From Streptomyces verrucosisporus (GTDB lineage Bacteria > Actinomycetota > Actinomycetes > Streptomycetales > Streptomycetaceae), in assembly GCF_017114865.1 (NCBI RefSeq), contig NZ_JADEYH010000010.1, positions 113,119 through 177,118 on the forward strand: 64,000 nt of DNA. Direction: 5' to 3'. Made by a program: the position numbers and the translations under genes. Under the pieces are notes generated by a model. The model saw only the letters and a list, made by a program, of their open reading frames with translations. It searched no databases and was not told the origin of the DNA. This document shows, piece by piece, positions 44,572 to 53,395 of this stretch. How positions within the stretch are numbered: position 1 is the first letter of the stretch; every line of letters starts with the position of its first letter.

Positions 44572-46187
44572 CGGTGGGCCTCCTTCCCGGCGGGGTCGGT
44601 GTGGTCGGTGTCGGCGGAACTGGTGAGGTCGGTGATCTCGACGAGGTGGTCGGGGCCGCGAAACGTCCCGTCCGGAGTGGGGATCTCGGCCGTCCTGCCG
44701 TCGGCCAGGGCGGTGAGCCGGATCTCCAGGGAGCCGTCGCCGCTGGTGGCAGTGGTGGAGGACATGCCGGGCCGCCAGGTGGCCAGGGCGTCGCCGAGCA
44801 GCCGCAGGAACAGACCGAACGCGGACGGGTCCAGTTCGCCCAGCCGCGAGAGGCGGATCTCGCCGCCGGTGGCCAGCCGGGCGCGGGCGGCCGCGGTCTG
44901 CTCGGCCTGGCGGGCGGCGATCTCGGCCAGCCGCGCCCGGTCGGCGGCGCGGCTGACCACCCTGCGGGGCTTGCCGCGCCGCTCGTAGCTGCCGGTGCGC
45001 CGCAGCTGCGGGCTGATGCGCAGCGGCTCTGCCCCGGCCCAGGCGGTGGTGGGCGGTACGGGGTCGGCCGCGCGGGCGGTGAGGGTGTCGGCGTCCACGG
45101 TGAGGTGGCGGGAGGAGTGGAGGCCGAAGGCCGCCCGCCACAGCCGGTGCCGCGCCGCGTCGTCGGGCGCCTCGGCGAACCAGCGGGCGAGGGTGCGGAA
45201 GTCCGCCGACCGGTCCGAACGCCCGGCGCGCCGCTCGTTGAGCCGGCGCACCACGGCCAGGAGCTGGGGGATCGCGCCCAGAGCGCGGCCGCGCAGCAGC
45301 CTGGCCTGCGACTCGTGTCCCTGGCCGGAGACGAACCAGTCGGTCAGTCCCGACCAGCGGTCCCGCCACCTGCGGTACGCGGCCCGCTCGGCGTGCCCGG
45401 CCTCCTCCGGTGCGGCGTCGGCGGCCTCGCGGGCCGCGGCCAGCCGCAGCAGCGGGCGTACGCGGTCGTGCTCCTCCAGCTCCCCGATCAGGGCGGCGAT
45501 CAGACCGCCGAGAGTGATCAGGTCCTGGATGAACCGCCTCAGGTAGTCGATCAGCCGGTCCTTGTAGGCGAGGAAGGCCTCGACCTCCACCTCGTGCAGG
45601 TCGATGGTGCGCTGCAGCGATCCCATGAACGCCCGCGCGTTCTCGGCGAGATCGGCGAACCGCGCGGTCAGCGTGGACAGGGTGAGATATGCCTTGGCCC
45701 GGTCCGGTTCGTCCTCGGCCGCGATCACCAGCAGTGCCCGGAGCTGGGTGACGATGTCGTGCAGCGCCACCGCCTGGAGCTCGCCGCGCCGCCCCAGCTC
45801 CTCCTCGTACGTCCCCAGCGCGGTCTCGGCCGCCTCGCCGGCCCGGGTGAGCTGGTAGATGAACCGCTTGCGGTAGAAGTCCTCGACCGCCGTCACCCGC
45901 GCGGTGTCGGGGTCGGCACGCAGGTTGCCCCACTCCACGAGGCTGTCCAGCGCCTTGACCACCGTGTCCAGGTCGGCCGACCGCTCCCCGGGCCCCGGCT
46001 CCAGCGCCGCCTGGACATCCTCGGGCCGCAGGTGCACCGCGAACCGCTCCTTGGCGGCGGCGAACGTCCGCATCACCTGCCGGTACAGGGCGGCGTTGGG
46101 GACGGTCAGATGGGCGAAGGGCGCGTAGTCGGCCGGGCCGGGCAGGCCGGGACCATGGTGCCGGCCGTGGTGCTGGGAGGACATCAC
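44568..46187 (-). CDS. jetA: Wadjet JetA (DUF2397/TIGR02677)
   Basis: 539-residue first gene of the jetABCD operon, the kleisin-like subunit that bridges the SMC heads. The TIGR02677 features are clear: ALYRQVMRTFAAAKERF, LRPEDVQAAL, VEDFYRKRFIYQLTRAGEAA and a long helical middle (FIQDLITLGGLIAALIGELE). The ATG pair at 46187/46184 is the likely start. The four genes run in the order A-B-C-D with GTGA/ATGA overlaps throughout, matching the DUF2397-DUF2398-SMC-DUF2399 class (type III in the usual naming). The promoter should lie in 46188-46361, downstream of the HATPase gene. Confidence 0.88.
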   Translation of the reverse strand: MMSSQHHGRHHGPGLPGPADYAPFAHLTVPNAALYRQVMRTFAAAKERFAVHLRPEDVQAALEPGPGERSADLDTVVKALDSLVEWGNLRADPDTARVTAVEDFYRKRFIYQLTRAGEAAETALGTYEEELGRRGELQAVALHDIVTQLRALLVIAAEDEPDRAKAYLTLSTLTARFADLAENARAFMGSLQRTIDLHEVEVEAFLAYKDRLIDYLRRFIQDLITLGGLIAALIGELEEHDRVRPLLRLAAAREAADAAPEEAGHAERAAYRRWRDRWSGLTDWFVSGQGHESQARLLRGRALGAIPQLLAVVRRLNERRAGRSDRSADFRTLARWFAEAPDDAARHRLWRAAFGLHSSRHLTVDADTLTARAADPVPPTTAWAGAEPLRISPQLRRTGSYERRGKPRRVVSRAADRARLAEIAARQAEQTAAARARLATGGEIRLSRLGELDPSAFGLFLRLLGDALATWRPGMSSTTATSGDGSLEIRLTALADGRTAEIPTPDGTFRGPDHLVEITDLTSSADTDHTDPAGKEAHR

Positions 46188-46361
46188 CGCCGATTCTCCC
46201 CGATCGCCCCGGCCGCCCGCAGGCGGTACCGGAATCCGGCGGCGGAGGGCGGGACCCGTACCGGCACGCCCTGTGACGATGCCGCTCCGGCGGAGCGGGG
46301 TACTTCCGGGCGGACGCCGCAGAGGCGGGGAGCGGGGGCGCGGTGGAGCGGCGGGCCGCGC

Positions 46362-46877
46362 CTACGACGGCTCGCGCCGGGCGGGCACCCGGCAGCGCAC
46401 CTGCTTGCCGATGGACGAGCGCCGCACCTGCCAGCCCGGGGCGAGCAGGTCGAGCAGACCGAGCCCGCGCCCGGACTCGGCCACCGCGCTGCCCAGCGGC
46501 ACCGTCCCGCGGCGCGGCAGGGCGGTGAGGTCGGGATCGGGGTCGTGGACGTTGACGGCGATGCCGTAGGAGGCCGCGTACACCTCCACCACCACCGGCA
46601 CGTGGTCGCCGCAGGCGCGCACCGAGTTGCCGACCAGCTCGGAGACGACGAGCTGCGCGTTGTCGACGTCCTCGGCCACGATGCCGTGCCCGCGCAGCAC
46701 CATCGGGACCAGCCGCCGCACCGACCGCAGGGCGGCGCCCGTGGCGCACACGTGCGCCACGAAACCGCCTGCGCGAGGCCGCAGGTAGTAGCCGGGAACG
46801 TTGGGGTTCGGCGGCACTCCGGGAATCCCGGAAAGCCCGGAGGAACGGTGGGCGGGTCCGGCGGGGATGGGGCGCAT
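46362..46877 (-). CDS. HATPase-fold ATP-binding regulator (anti-sigma-factor-like)
   Basis: 171 residues of the HATPase_c_2 type, a RsbW/SpoIIAB-like family found next to HTH/DUF397 genes in Streptomyces. N box: AQLVVSELVGNSVRACGDHV; G1 and G2 boxes: NVHDPDPDLTALPRR and GSAVAESGRGLGLLDLLAPG. The first 40 residues are Pro/Gly-rich. ATG 46877 has GAGGAG upstream. It is divergent from the XRE-family gene. A shortened copy of its 5' end and one internal segment are found at 53573-53691. Confidence 0.82.
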   Translation of the reverse strand: MRPIPAGPAHRSSGLSGIPGVPPNPNVPGYYLRPRAGGFVAHVCATGAALRSVRRLVPMVLRGHGIVAEDVDNAQLVVSELVGNSVRACGDHVPVVVEVYAASYGIAVNVHDPDPDLTALPRRGTVPLGSAVAESGRGLGLLDLLAPGWQVRRSSIGKQVRCRVPARREPS

Positions 46878-46964
46878 GCGTCGTCTCCTCGTGGTCGGGC
46901 GGTGGCGGGCGTGGGCCGCAAGCGGCCTGCAACTTCGGCCACTCAGAGCCATCTTGAGCACAGC

Positions 46965-46976
46965 TCTGCATACAGA
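46965..46976. promoter_or_regulatory. Candidate operator TCTG-N4-CAGA in the divergent region
   Basis: TCTGCATACAGA is an inverted repeat in an AT-rich stretch between the divergent HATPase and XRE genes. It is a possible binding site of the XRE protein; position and symmetry are the only evidence. Confidence 0.35.
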
Positions 46977-47066
46977 AACGAGAAAACTGCAAATTTGTCA
47001 CCCGAAAAGCTGGATGAGGTTTCTCGCTGCTCGACTTGCGGAGGTGGCGGGTGCCAGACTCAGGCC

Positions 47067-47933
47067 ATGCCAAACGCGCGTCCTGTGCCCACCATCCGCC
47101 GCCGTCGCCTGGGCGAAGCCCTGCGTCGCTACCGGACGGAAGCCGGACTCACCCTGGATGCGGCAGCGGAGCGCATGGGCTGGATCGGTCCGAAGCTGTC
47201 ACGCATCGAGACGGCCACGGCCTACATCAAGCCTGGCGACGTGGCCAAACTGCTCAGCAGCTATGGAATCGGCGATCCCGAGGTGGTCGAGGCTCTGGAA
47301 GGGCTCGCCAGGGACGCCCGCAAGCAAGGGTGGTGGCAGACGTACAGCGGCATCGTCTCGCCCTCCTACGCCGACTACATCTCTCTGGAATCGGATGCGG
47401 AGAGCGTCCGCGAGTTCGCCCCTCTGCTGATTCCGGGCCTGCTCCAGACCGCTGCCTACGCACGGGAGACCATCGCGGCGAACGCGACCGGACGCAGCCA
47501 GGAGGAAGCGGCCGCACTGGCCGAGGTGCGGATGGCGCGTCAGTCCGTCCTCACCCGGCCCGGCGCGCCCCTGGAGCTGTGGGCCGTCATCCATGAAGCG
47601 GCGCTCCACCATCGCTTCGCCGTACGCCCCGCGACCATGCGCGAGCAACTGCGCCGCCTGCTCGACGCGTCAGAGATGTCGAACGTCACCGTGCAGTTGA
47701 TGCCGTTGGACTCCACCGCCCATCCGGGCATGGTGGGTGGTTTCACCCTGACCAGCTTCCCCAGGCCCATGCCACCGGTCGCTCTGCTGGAGAACCTCAG
47801 CGGTGCGACATACGTTGAGGGAGACGAAGCGACGCCCTTCGCAAAAGCCTTCGACCGCATCCGCGCGACGGCCCTGTCTGTGGAGGACTCGCTCGCGAGG
47901 ATCGCCGAGCTGGAAGAAGGGCACCGGAAGTGA
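47067..47933 (+). CDS. XRE-family regulator with DUF5753 domain
   Basis: 288 residues. The N-terminal helix-turn-helix (LGEALRRYRTEAGLTLDAAA, then GWIGPKLSRIETA) is followed by the DUF5753 domain (FAPLLIPGLLQTAAYARETI, VILHEAALH-like VIHEAALHHR, VTVQLMPLDSTAHPGM). Streptomyces carries many such WhiJ-like proteins, each paired with a small DUF397 protein. Its stop overlaps the DUF397 start by 4 bp (GTGA). It probably controls the local divergent promoter and development-linked genes. Confidence 0.92.
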   Translation: MPNARPVPTIRRRRLGEALRRYRTEAGLTLDAAAERMGWIGPKLSRIETATAYIKPGDVAKLLSSYGIGDPEVVEALEGLARDARKQGWWQTYSGIVSPSYADYISLESDAESVREFAPLLIPGLLQTAAYARETIAANATGRSQEEAAALAEVRMARQSVLTRPGAPLELWAVIHEAALHHRFAVRPATMREQLRRLLDASEMSNVTVQLMPLDSTAHPGMVGGFTLTSFPRPMPPVALLENLSGATYVEGDEATPFAKAFDRIRATALSVEDSLARIAELEEGHRK

Positions 47934-48151
47934 ACGATCCGAAGGTGGAGCTCTACACGTACGACCTGACGGAAGCCATATGGCGGAAGGCGTCCGCCAG
48001 CGGTCCCGAGCACAACTGCGTGGAGGTCACCGACCTGCCCGGCGGCGGCAAGGCCGTACGCGACTCCAAGCGACCCGACGCCGCCCCCCTGCGCTACACC
48101 GCCTCCGAGTGGGAGGCGTTCCGGCAGGGAGTCATCGCCGGGGAGCTGTGA
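47930..48151 (+). CDS. DUF397 protein, partner of the XRE regulator
   Basis: 73 residues: WRKASASGPEHNCVEVTDLP, AVRDSKRPDA and FRQGVIAGEL are the DUF397 hallmarks. DUF397 proteins act as small partners of WhiJ-like regulators. GTG 47930 overlaps the upstream stop. Confidence 0.93.
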   Translation: MNDPKVELYTYDLTEAIWRKASASGPEHNCVEVTDLPGGGKAVRDSKRPDAAPLRYTASEWEAFRQGVIAGEL

Positions 48152-48347
48152 CTGGCGATGACCCCGCCGCAGGGATGCCGGCCGAACCGCCGCGTCGGCG
48201 GGGAGGGCCTGCCATCGAGTACTGCCTCAATCCGCTCATGGTCTTCCGCGCCACAAGAAGACGGCAAGAGGGTGGAGTGCGCTCACGGAGCGACGGGCAC
48301 CCCGCGCCTCACTCTCACTGGAGGCGGGACCCGCTTGAAGGCGCTCC

Positions 48348-48773
48348 TCAGTTCGAGCAACCGCCCGCCGCATACTGCTCGTTGTCGTTCACCCTGATCA
48401 CGCCGTTGAAACACATCCGCTGAGAGGGTGAGACCACCACATACGGCGACCAGTTCTGCGAGGCGTAGTCGTTGCCCATCGCGTAGCCGCCGCCGGTGTC
48501 CTTCCACACCTCAGAAACCAACTCCCGGGCTCCGATGTACGACGTAGTCCGTGTCCAGTTCCCAGAACATGCCCAGGACCAGCGCAGTTCCACAAGTCCG
48601 ATCACGTTCCCGTTACGACGGATACTCGCCGACGCCGCGGTCAACCCGTTCGGGCAGTCGTAATACGGGTTGCCGTCACCCCCGACGTCCGCGCTGGCCG
48701 AGCCCGTCATGAGACCGGCCATGAGTGCCGCACACATCGCGACGACCGCCCCGCGCCTGTTAACGATTCGCAT
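48348..48773 (-). CDS. Secreted DUF2690-like protein
   Basis: 141 residues with a signal peptide (AVVAMCAALMAGLMTGSASA). The mature part holds CPNGLTAASASI, VELRWSWACSGNWTRTTS and two further Cys near the end (RMCFNGVI, AGGCSN), consistent with two disulphides. The RWSxxCxxxW pattern resembles DUF2690. A GGGAGGG ribosome-binding site supports ATG 48773. Function unknown; extracellular. Confidence 0.8.
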   Translation of the reverse strand: MRIVNRRGAVVAMCAALMAGLMTGSASADVGGDGNPYYDCPNGLTAASASIRRNGNVIGLVELRWSWACSGNWTRTTSYIGARELVSEVWKDTGGGYAMGNDYASQNWSPYVVVSPSQRMCFNGVIRVNDNEQYAAGGCSN

Positions 48774-49069
48774 GCCGTGCCCTCCCTGAGAAACAGTCCT
48801 GGCAGGGAAGTTCTAACTGGGCCCTGGCAGTACCGCACCAGAAACACCGATTCTGGACTCACGAAGGCTGGAAATCACCGTAAGAAACTCAACTCCCGAC
48901 CGCGCTCTGTCGGGCACGCCAAGTTGACGTACATGTCCCCAGGTGAGGGCGTGCAGGAACGTGCCCGGTGTGGAGGGGGCGCGCATTCCGGAAGACGCGC
49001 GGGACAGCGCTCCGTGCCGCAGTACGTCCACATCGTGTTGCCGACGCGGGTACGGGGAGGCGGTTTTCC
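48774..49069. other. Intergenic region
   Basis: Promoter region of the secreted DUF2690-like gene (minus strand) and leader of the small ORF at 49070. No further gene recognised. Confidence 0.45.
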
Positions 49070-49186
49070 ATGACGGCGGACAACGACGGCGGGGCCGGGA
49101 ACGGCGGCGGAAGCGGTGGCGGGAGCGGCGGGCCCGTGAACGGTTGGCGGGCGCGGACGCGCCGCCCCCCGCCACACAACCTCTGA
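49070..49186 (+). CDS. Possible small Gly-rich protein (38 aa)
   Basis: Starts MTADNDGGAGNGGGSGGG and ends RRPPPHNL, with GGGGAGG about 10 nt before the ATG. Its first 14 codons lie in a 40-bp segment (49075-49114) that is repeated at 37777-37816 with 38 of 40 positions identical, where no start codon exists. That suggests a small mobile or duplicated unit near the defence loci. Unknown function; may be a relic. Confidence 0.35.
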   Translation: MTADNDGGAGNGGGSGGGSGGPVNGWRARTRRPPPHNL

Positions 49187-49200
49187 GACAGGCACCGTGG

Positions 49201-49743
49201 CTACTCCTCGCAGCCCATTCCCGCAGCCGCCTCCGGCAGGTAGGCGCGGGCGAAACCCATGAGCTGTCGGCGACGTTCCGCCACGTTCTCGGGCTTCTTC
49301 TCGTCCAGGACGATCTCAAGAGTGAAGTACTGTTTCTCGCCCTCGTACACGCAGTCGTCCGTCACCAGGGCCCCGTCGTCGCCGAGCGCCGCACGGGCCC
49401 CGAGATCGACCGCTTCGGGATTGGCGAGCCGATGCACGACACCGTGGGCGAGCTTCAGCGGATCGACCTCGTCAGGATGGCGGTCCTTGCGTAGGATCAT
49501 GGCCCGTCGCCGGTCCACCGTTATCCAGCAGGTCTTGCTGCGCGCCTCCCGGACACGGTACTCCTCCTCGACCGACTCCCCCGGCGGCAGCAGCGGAGCG
49601 GTCAGAGAATCCTTGACGGCGGTCCCGCAGACCGCCTGCGGAACCGCGTAGTCCTGGGACTCCGAGCACGCGGTCACGGTGGCGAGCACCGATACCGCGA
49701 GGAAACAGCCGGTGAGCCGATGACGCGGCGGCCGGCGCCTCAC
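49201..49743 (-). CDS. Lipoprotein of the WXG100-like operon
   Basis: 180 residues. A lipoprotein signal peptide with lipobox TVTAC places the mature N-terminal Cys at about residue 26. The rest has three more Cys (QAVCGTAV, SKTCWITVD, DDCVYEGE) and ends MGCEE. GTG 49743 overlaps the stop of the 686-residue gene by 4 bp, so it is translationally coupled to it. Possibly an envelope partner or immunity-like factor for the large protein; inferred from context. Confidence 0.75.
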   Translation of the reverse strand: MRRRPPRHRLTGCFLAVSVLATVTACSESQDYAVPQAVCGTAVKDSLTAPLLPPGESVEEEYRVREARSKTCWITVDRRRAMILRKDRHPDEVDPLKLAHGVVHRLANPEAVDLGARAALGDDGALVTDDCVYEGEKQYFTLEIVLDEKKPENVAERRRQLMGFARAYLPEAAAGMGCEE

Positions 49744-51800
49744 TGCTGCCCTGCCAGGCCCTTGGCGCGGTTGTTCCCGTCGTAAGCCGCGGCACTGATC
49801 TCATTCCGTACGCTGAAATCCATCTTCACCTCGGGGTGATCGGGATTGGCGTCCAGCCACAGGAACGCCAGTGCTCTGAGCTGCTTCTCGCGCACGTCGA
49901 AGGCCTTTCCGTTCTCCCGGCTGATCTCGTCGTCGATGCGCGCCTGCTCCTCCAGTTGCCATTCATACGCGATCGCGTCCACACCGCGCTGAGCCGCGTC
50001 GCCGACGACGGGGATGAAATTCGCCGCACCGCCGACGAGGTGGTAGCCCCACTTGGCGTCCCAGGAGGGATCGTCCTTGTCGGTGTCCAGAGCCTGGTAC
50101 CGGGCCTCCTCCAGGAATCCGGTCGTATGGCCGGCGCGTAGCAGGGTTTCCTTCGGGTCATCGGGAGTGCCCGTGTTGATGTCCCGGCCCATCTCCCTGA
50201 GCAGCCCCTCGTTGAGGATTCCGTACGCCTCCTGGTTCCGGGACACCTGTTTGCTGACCTCCAGCAGTTGCTTCCTGTCCAACGGGCTCTCGTACGGGTC
50301 GAGACTGCTGGACGCCTCATGCACGGTGTCCGAGTGGTTGGCGAGGACCTTGGCCATGTCGCCGCGGATCTCCGGCGGGAAGTCGTCGCCCGTCGCCGAC
50401 AGATACTTCAGTGAACGCTCCAAGACCGCGCCGTGCTGGTCCGTGTGCGGCACGAAGGCCGCGCTGTCGTCGTGGGGGTCGATGCCGGTAGCCGCCGCGA
50501 AGAGCGCGTCGCCGATGGCCTCGCGGGCGGCGAAGGGCGGGTCCTGCCCGATGCCGTCGGGGAAGCCCTCCCGTTCCTCGAGCACGTACCGGGCGTTGTC
50601 CTGCGGGTGCGTGGAGGTGAAGAACTCGGTGGACGCCTCGGGGCTGCGGCTGAGCGCCGTCATGAAGCCGGTCATCGGGTCCCGTCCCAGGTCGTTGTCG
50701 GCGCCGCCCGGGTTGAGGATGGTGTGCCCGGAGGTGAGTCCCTGCCAGTAGCGGCTCGGCAGGCCCATCTCCTTCTCCCGCCCGACCAGGGCGTCGCCGT
50801 AGTCGTTGAGGAAGTCCTTGTCGTATGTGCCGTGGTGCATCAGGTTGCTCATGACCTGGAAGCCGTACGGGCTGCCCTGGGTGGGGATGTCCAGTTGCCT
50901 GGGCCCGAGGTCGATGACCTCCTTCTTCCACGCCCGCATGGCGGGGCTGTCGCTGTGCGACGCCTCGGCCAGGACGACGCCGAGGTTCTCCTGCGCCTCC
51001 TTCAGCTCCTCGATCCGCTCGTCGCTGAAGGGACCGCCCTGCCGGGGGTCGTTGAGGTTCGCGTAGAACTCCAGGAAGCCCTTGCCGCCCATGCCGGTCG
51101 CGAACCGCTCGGCGAAGGCCGGGTTGTCCATGTTCTCGGCCACGTGATCGTTGAACCGCTTGAGTTCGGCGTCCGTCATGGACGATCCCCTGGACGCCAT
51201 TTCAAGGGCCTTCTCGGCCTCCCTGACACCCTGCTGGTCCCGGTAGTCCCGCAGGGAGGAGTAACTGTCGCCGCCGAAGTCGTACGGGTGTCCGGCGACG
51301 ACGGCCCGCAGTGCGGCGGCCATCGTCTCGTCCGCCCGGCTCGCCTTGTCGACCGCCTGGCTGATCCGGTCCCGCACGGAGTCCAGCGTCTCCTGCGTGG
51401 GCCCGGGGTCGGTGTTGCCCTCGCCGCGCCGGTCGGGATGCACGGAGCGGGCGACGACCCCGTTGGGCCAGACGGTCACACCCTCCGGGGGGTTGTCGAC
51501 GATCCGCTTCAGCTCGTCCCGGGCCGCCTTGATGGTGTCGTGGCCGTCCCGCAGGACGTCGCGGATGCTGGTCGCCTGGGTGACCGCGTCCTGGAACTCC
51601 TTGGCGGTCTTGTCCACGAACGTCCGCGTGACGGCGGCGTTCTCCCCCTGCCAGTCCGCCTTGTCCGACTTCGCCTTCATGTCGTTCCTGGCTTCGTCGG
51701 ACAGGTTCTCCAGCTTGGTGACGGTCGTCGTCCAGTCCGTGACCGCATCACCGAGCCTGCCCAGCCGGACGTGCAGCACGTCCTCGAACTTCGCTCCCAT
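49740..51800 (-). CDS. Large protein with WXG100-like N-terminus, unknown function
   Basis: 686 residues. The N-terminal 110 residues are helical and have a WXG-like turn (SDKADWQGENAAVTRTFVDK), like T7SS-exported proteins with a helical targeting domain. Residues about 110-560 are charged and mostly helical with no signature I know (NLMHHGTYDKDFLNDYGDAL, NPGGADNDLGRDPMTGFM). Near residue 600 there is a short hydrophobic glycine-rich segment (YHLVGGAANFIPVVGDAAQR), common in WXG-type toxins and their relatives. No signal peptide. It is followed by a coupled lipoprotein and preceded by a small WXG100-like gene, so export by a type VII system with an antibacterial or developmental role is a reasonable guess, not shown. 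Confidence 0.7.
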   Translation of the reverse strand: MGAKFEDVLHVRLGRLGDAVTDWTTTVTKLENLSDEARNDMKAKSDKADWQGENAAVTRTFVDKTAKEFQDAVTQATSIRDVLRDGHDTIKAARDELKRIVDNPPEGVTVWPNGVVARSVHPDRRGEGNTDPGPTQETLDSVRDRISQAVDKASRADETMAAALRAVVAGHPYDFGGDSYSSLRDYRDQQGVREAEKALEMASRGSSMTDAELKRFNDHVAENMDNPAFAERFATGMGGKGFLEFYANLNDPRQGGPFSDERIEELKEAQENLGVVLAEASHSDSPAMRAWKKEVIDLGPRQLDIPTQGSPYGFQVMSNLMHHGTYDKDFLNDYGDALVGREKEMGLPSRYWQGLTSGHTILNPGGADNDLGRDPMTGFMTALSRSPEASTEFFTSTHPQDNARYVLEEREGFPDGIGQDPPFAAREAIGDALFAAATGIDPHDDSAAFVPHTDQHGAVLERSLKYLSATGDDFPPEIRGDMAKVLANHSDTVHEASSSLDPYESPLDRKQLLEVSKQVSRNQEAYGILNEGLLREMGRDINTGTPDDPKETLLRAGHTTGFLEEARYQALDTDKDDPSWDAKWGYHLVGGAANFIPVVGDAAQRGVDAIAYEWQLEEQARIDDEISRENGKAFDVREKQLRALAFLWLDANPDHPEVKMDFSVRNEISAAAYDGNNRAKGLAGQQ

Positions 51801-51828
51801 TCCTGCCTGCTTCCTCCTGCCGGGTCCG

Positions 51829-52287
51829 TCAGCGGTAGTAGTCGCTGATGCGGGACGGGTTCATCAACTGTCCCCGGAGGTTGCGCATACCGGTCTCGAT
51901 CCTCTCCTCCTCCGCTCCGTAGCTCCTGGAGGAGAAGTCCAGGTGGTTGGAAATGTGCGCGCAGGCCTCCAGCAACGTGCCGACCTGCCTCTCCCAGGTC
52001 TCCGCGACCTGGGACAGCGCGGCGCCCGAGGTGAAGTTGTCCCCGCTCAACTGGGTGCCTGCGCTCCTGCTGGCCGACACGGAATGCCTGCCGCCCGCCT
52101 TCAGGCCGGTATGCAGGCCGTGCGCGGCCCGGCCGATCAGTCCGAGGTCGTCCTGCTGGACGGTGAGACCGCCCTGACCGCCGCCTCCACCACCCCCGCC
52201 ACCGTCGAGTCGGTTCAACCGTGTCTGCGCAGAACGCTCCTGACCGGCCTTCGCCACCAACTGCGCCCACTCTTCGTCGAACGACAC
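51829..52287 (-). CDS. WXG100-superfamily-like small protein
   Basis: 152 residues. It has a Gly run near residue 30, then a helical region with AETWERQVGTLLEACAHISN and a C-terminal helix (RIETGMRNLRGQLMNP). Size, helix content and the position 28 bp before a protein with a WXG-like N-terminus fit an ESX/WXG100-type partner. The classic W-x-G is not seen, so the family call is tentative. Confidence 0.6.
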   Translation of the reverse strand: MSFDEEWAQLVAKAGQERSAQTRLNRLDGGGGGGGGGQGGLTVQQDDLGLIGRAAHGLHTGLKAGGRHSVSASRSAGTQLSGDNFTSGAALSQVAETWERQVGTLLEACAHISNHLDFSSRSYGAEEERIETGMRNLRGQLMNPSRISDYYR

Positions 52288-52415
52288 GCGCCGCTCCCCT
52301 TCCCCGCTCGGTCCACGGTCCGCTACCGGATGCTTACGCTACTGCGGGACGTGAAGCCGGTCCTGACCGGGTGAAGGGGTCACCCTACGGGGCGTCACCT
52401 CGCAGAGCGATCGCC

Positions 52416-52863
52416 GTGACGGCAGCACCCTCTCCCCGACAGCCCTTACACCCCTTCCTCAGAGCGGGGCACGACCACTACAGGGCCGCGAGGAAACTCG
52501 CGGACGGCGGTGCGCTCACCGGGCCCGCCGACCATCTGGCGGGGATCGCCGCCGAGTGCGTCATCAAGGCCATGCTCATCGACTTCTTCGGCTCGAAGCA
52601 GGACCGCCCCGAAGCGATGCCGTACAACCCGGCGAAGAACGTGGCGCACGGGCATCTGCCCCGCGTGCTTCCTGACCACCGAGTTCGAGCCGGGCGACGC
52701 GCCGTACTCGCCCATCCCGATCCTGTTCGGCAACGACCTGGTGGGGCTGGACCCGCTGCGCAGCCGCAAGTGGCCCGAGCTGCCGTTCGTCGAGGCGGCC
52801 TACCGGACGTTCGTGACCACCGTGGAACGCGAACCCCCCGACCCGTACGAGGAGGCACGGTGA
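52416..52863 (+). pseudogene. Frame-broken gene, two halves in different frames
   Basis: From GTG 52416 the first ~80 codons encode HPFLRAGHDHYRAARKLADG, AGIAAECVIKAMLIDFFGSK and NPAKNVAHGHLP, a helical domain typical of HEPN-like conflict-system proteins. From about 52665 the coding character moves to the +1 frame and reads FLTTEFEPGDAPYSPIPILF to EREPPDPYEEAR, ending at 52863 with a GTGA overlap to the next gene. The lack of sequence continuity suggests a deletion that fused the 5' part of one gene to the 3' part of another, rather than a point frameshift. Non-functional as one protein. Confidence 0.6.
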
Positions 52864-53395
52864 GCGGACCGACCGTGAACGAGTACCGGGCCCTGCTGAC
52901 CGGCGCGCTCGGCGAGGCCCCCGACGCGGACACCCGGCCGCCGGACTTCCGGACGCTGTTCACCCCGTCGTCCCACCGGCTGGCTCTGGCCCCGGACGTC
53001 ACGGTGGTGCGCGGGGCGCGCGGCACCGGCAAGACGTCCTGGGCCAGAGCCCTGGCCGATCCGCGGCTGCGCGAGGTGGCCGCCGCCGCGTACATGATGC
53101 CCAGGCTGCGCGACGTCGAGGTGGTCACCGGGTTCGGGCGCGGGAACGACGAGAGTCAGGCGTTCCTCGACAAGTGGGCGATCAGGGAGCTGGTGGACGG
53201 CAGGGAGTCCGCCGGGGAGCGGTGGTCCTTCAAGAACCTGTGGTCCGCCGTCGTGCTGAAGGCGCTCGGGACGCCGGAGGTGCAGCGCGGAAGCTGGCCC
53301 GAGCGCATCCGCTGGGCGGGGGAGAACTCCGGGGTGTACGGAACGGCGCTGCGGCGGGCCGACCGGGAGACCCGGAACCGGGGCCGGACCGCCCA
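52860..53395 (+). pseudogene. Truncated P-loop ATPase gene
   Basis: GTG 52860 overlaps the preceding stop. Residues 1-160 are protein-like, with VTVVRGARGTGKTSWARALA (Walker A, residues 52-59), FGRGNDESQAFLDKWAIREL and WSFKNLWSAVVLKALG. No Walker B or later ATPase motifs follow: at about 53395 the sequence passes into antisense jetD-derived DNA of the scar, so the open frame running to 54137 is read-through junk. It was probably an ATPase of a defence or conflict system broken by the same rearrangement. Confidence 0.65.

Noticed and set aside
44572..47073. Upstream extension of the jetB frame
   Set aside because: Covers jetA, the HATPase gene and the start of the XRE gene; only the part from GTG 44571 has DUF2398 character.
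49070..49186. RiPP precursor peptide
   Set aside because: No modifying enzyme gene nearby and no Cys/Ser/Thr-rich core; Gly-rich composition is not diagnostic.
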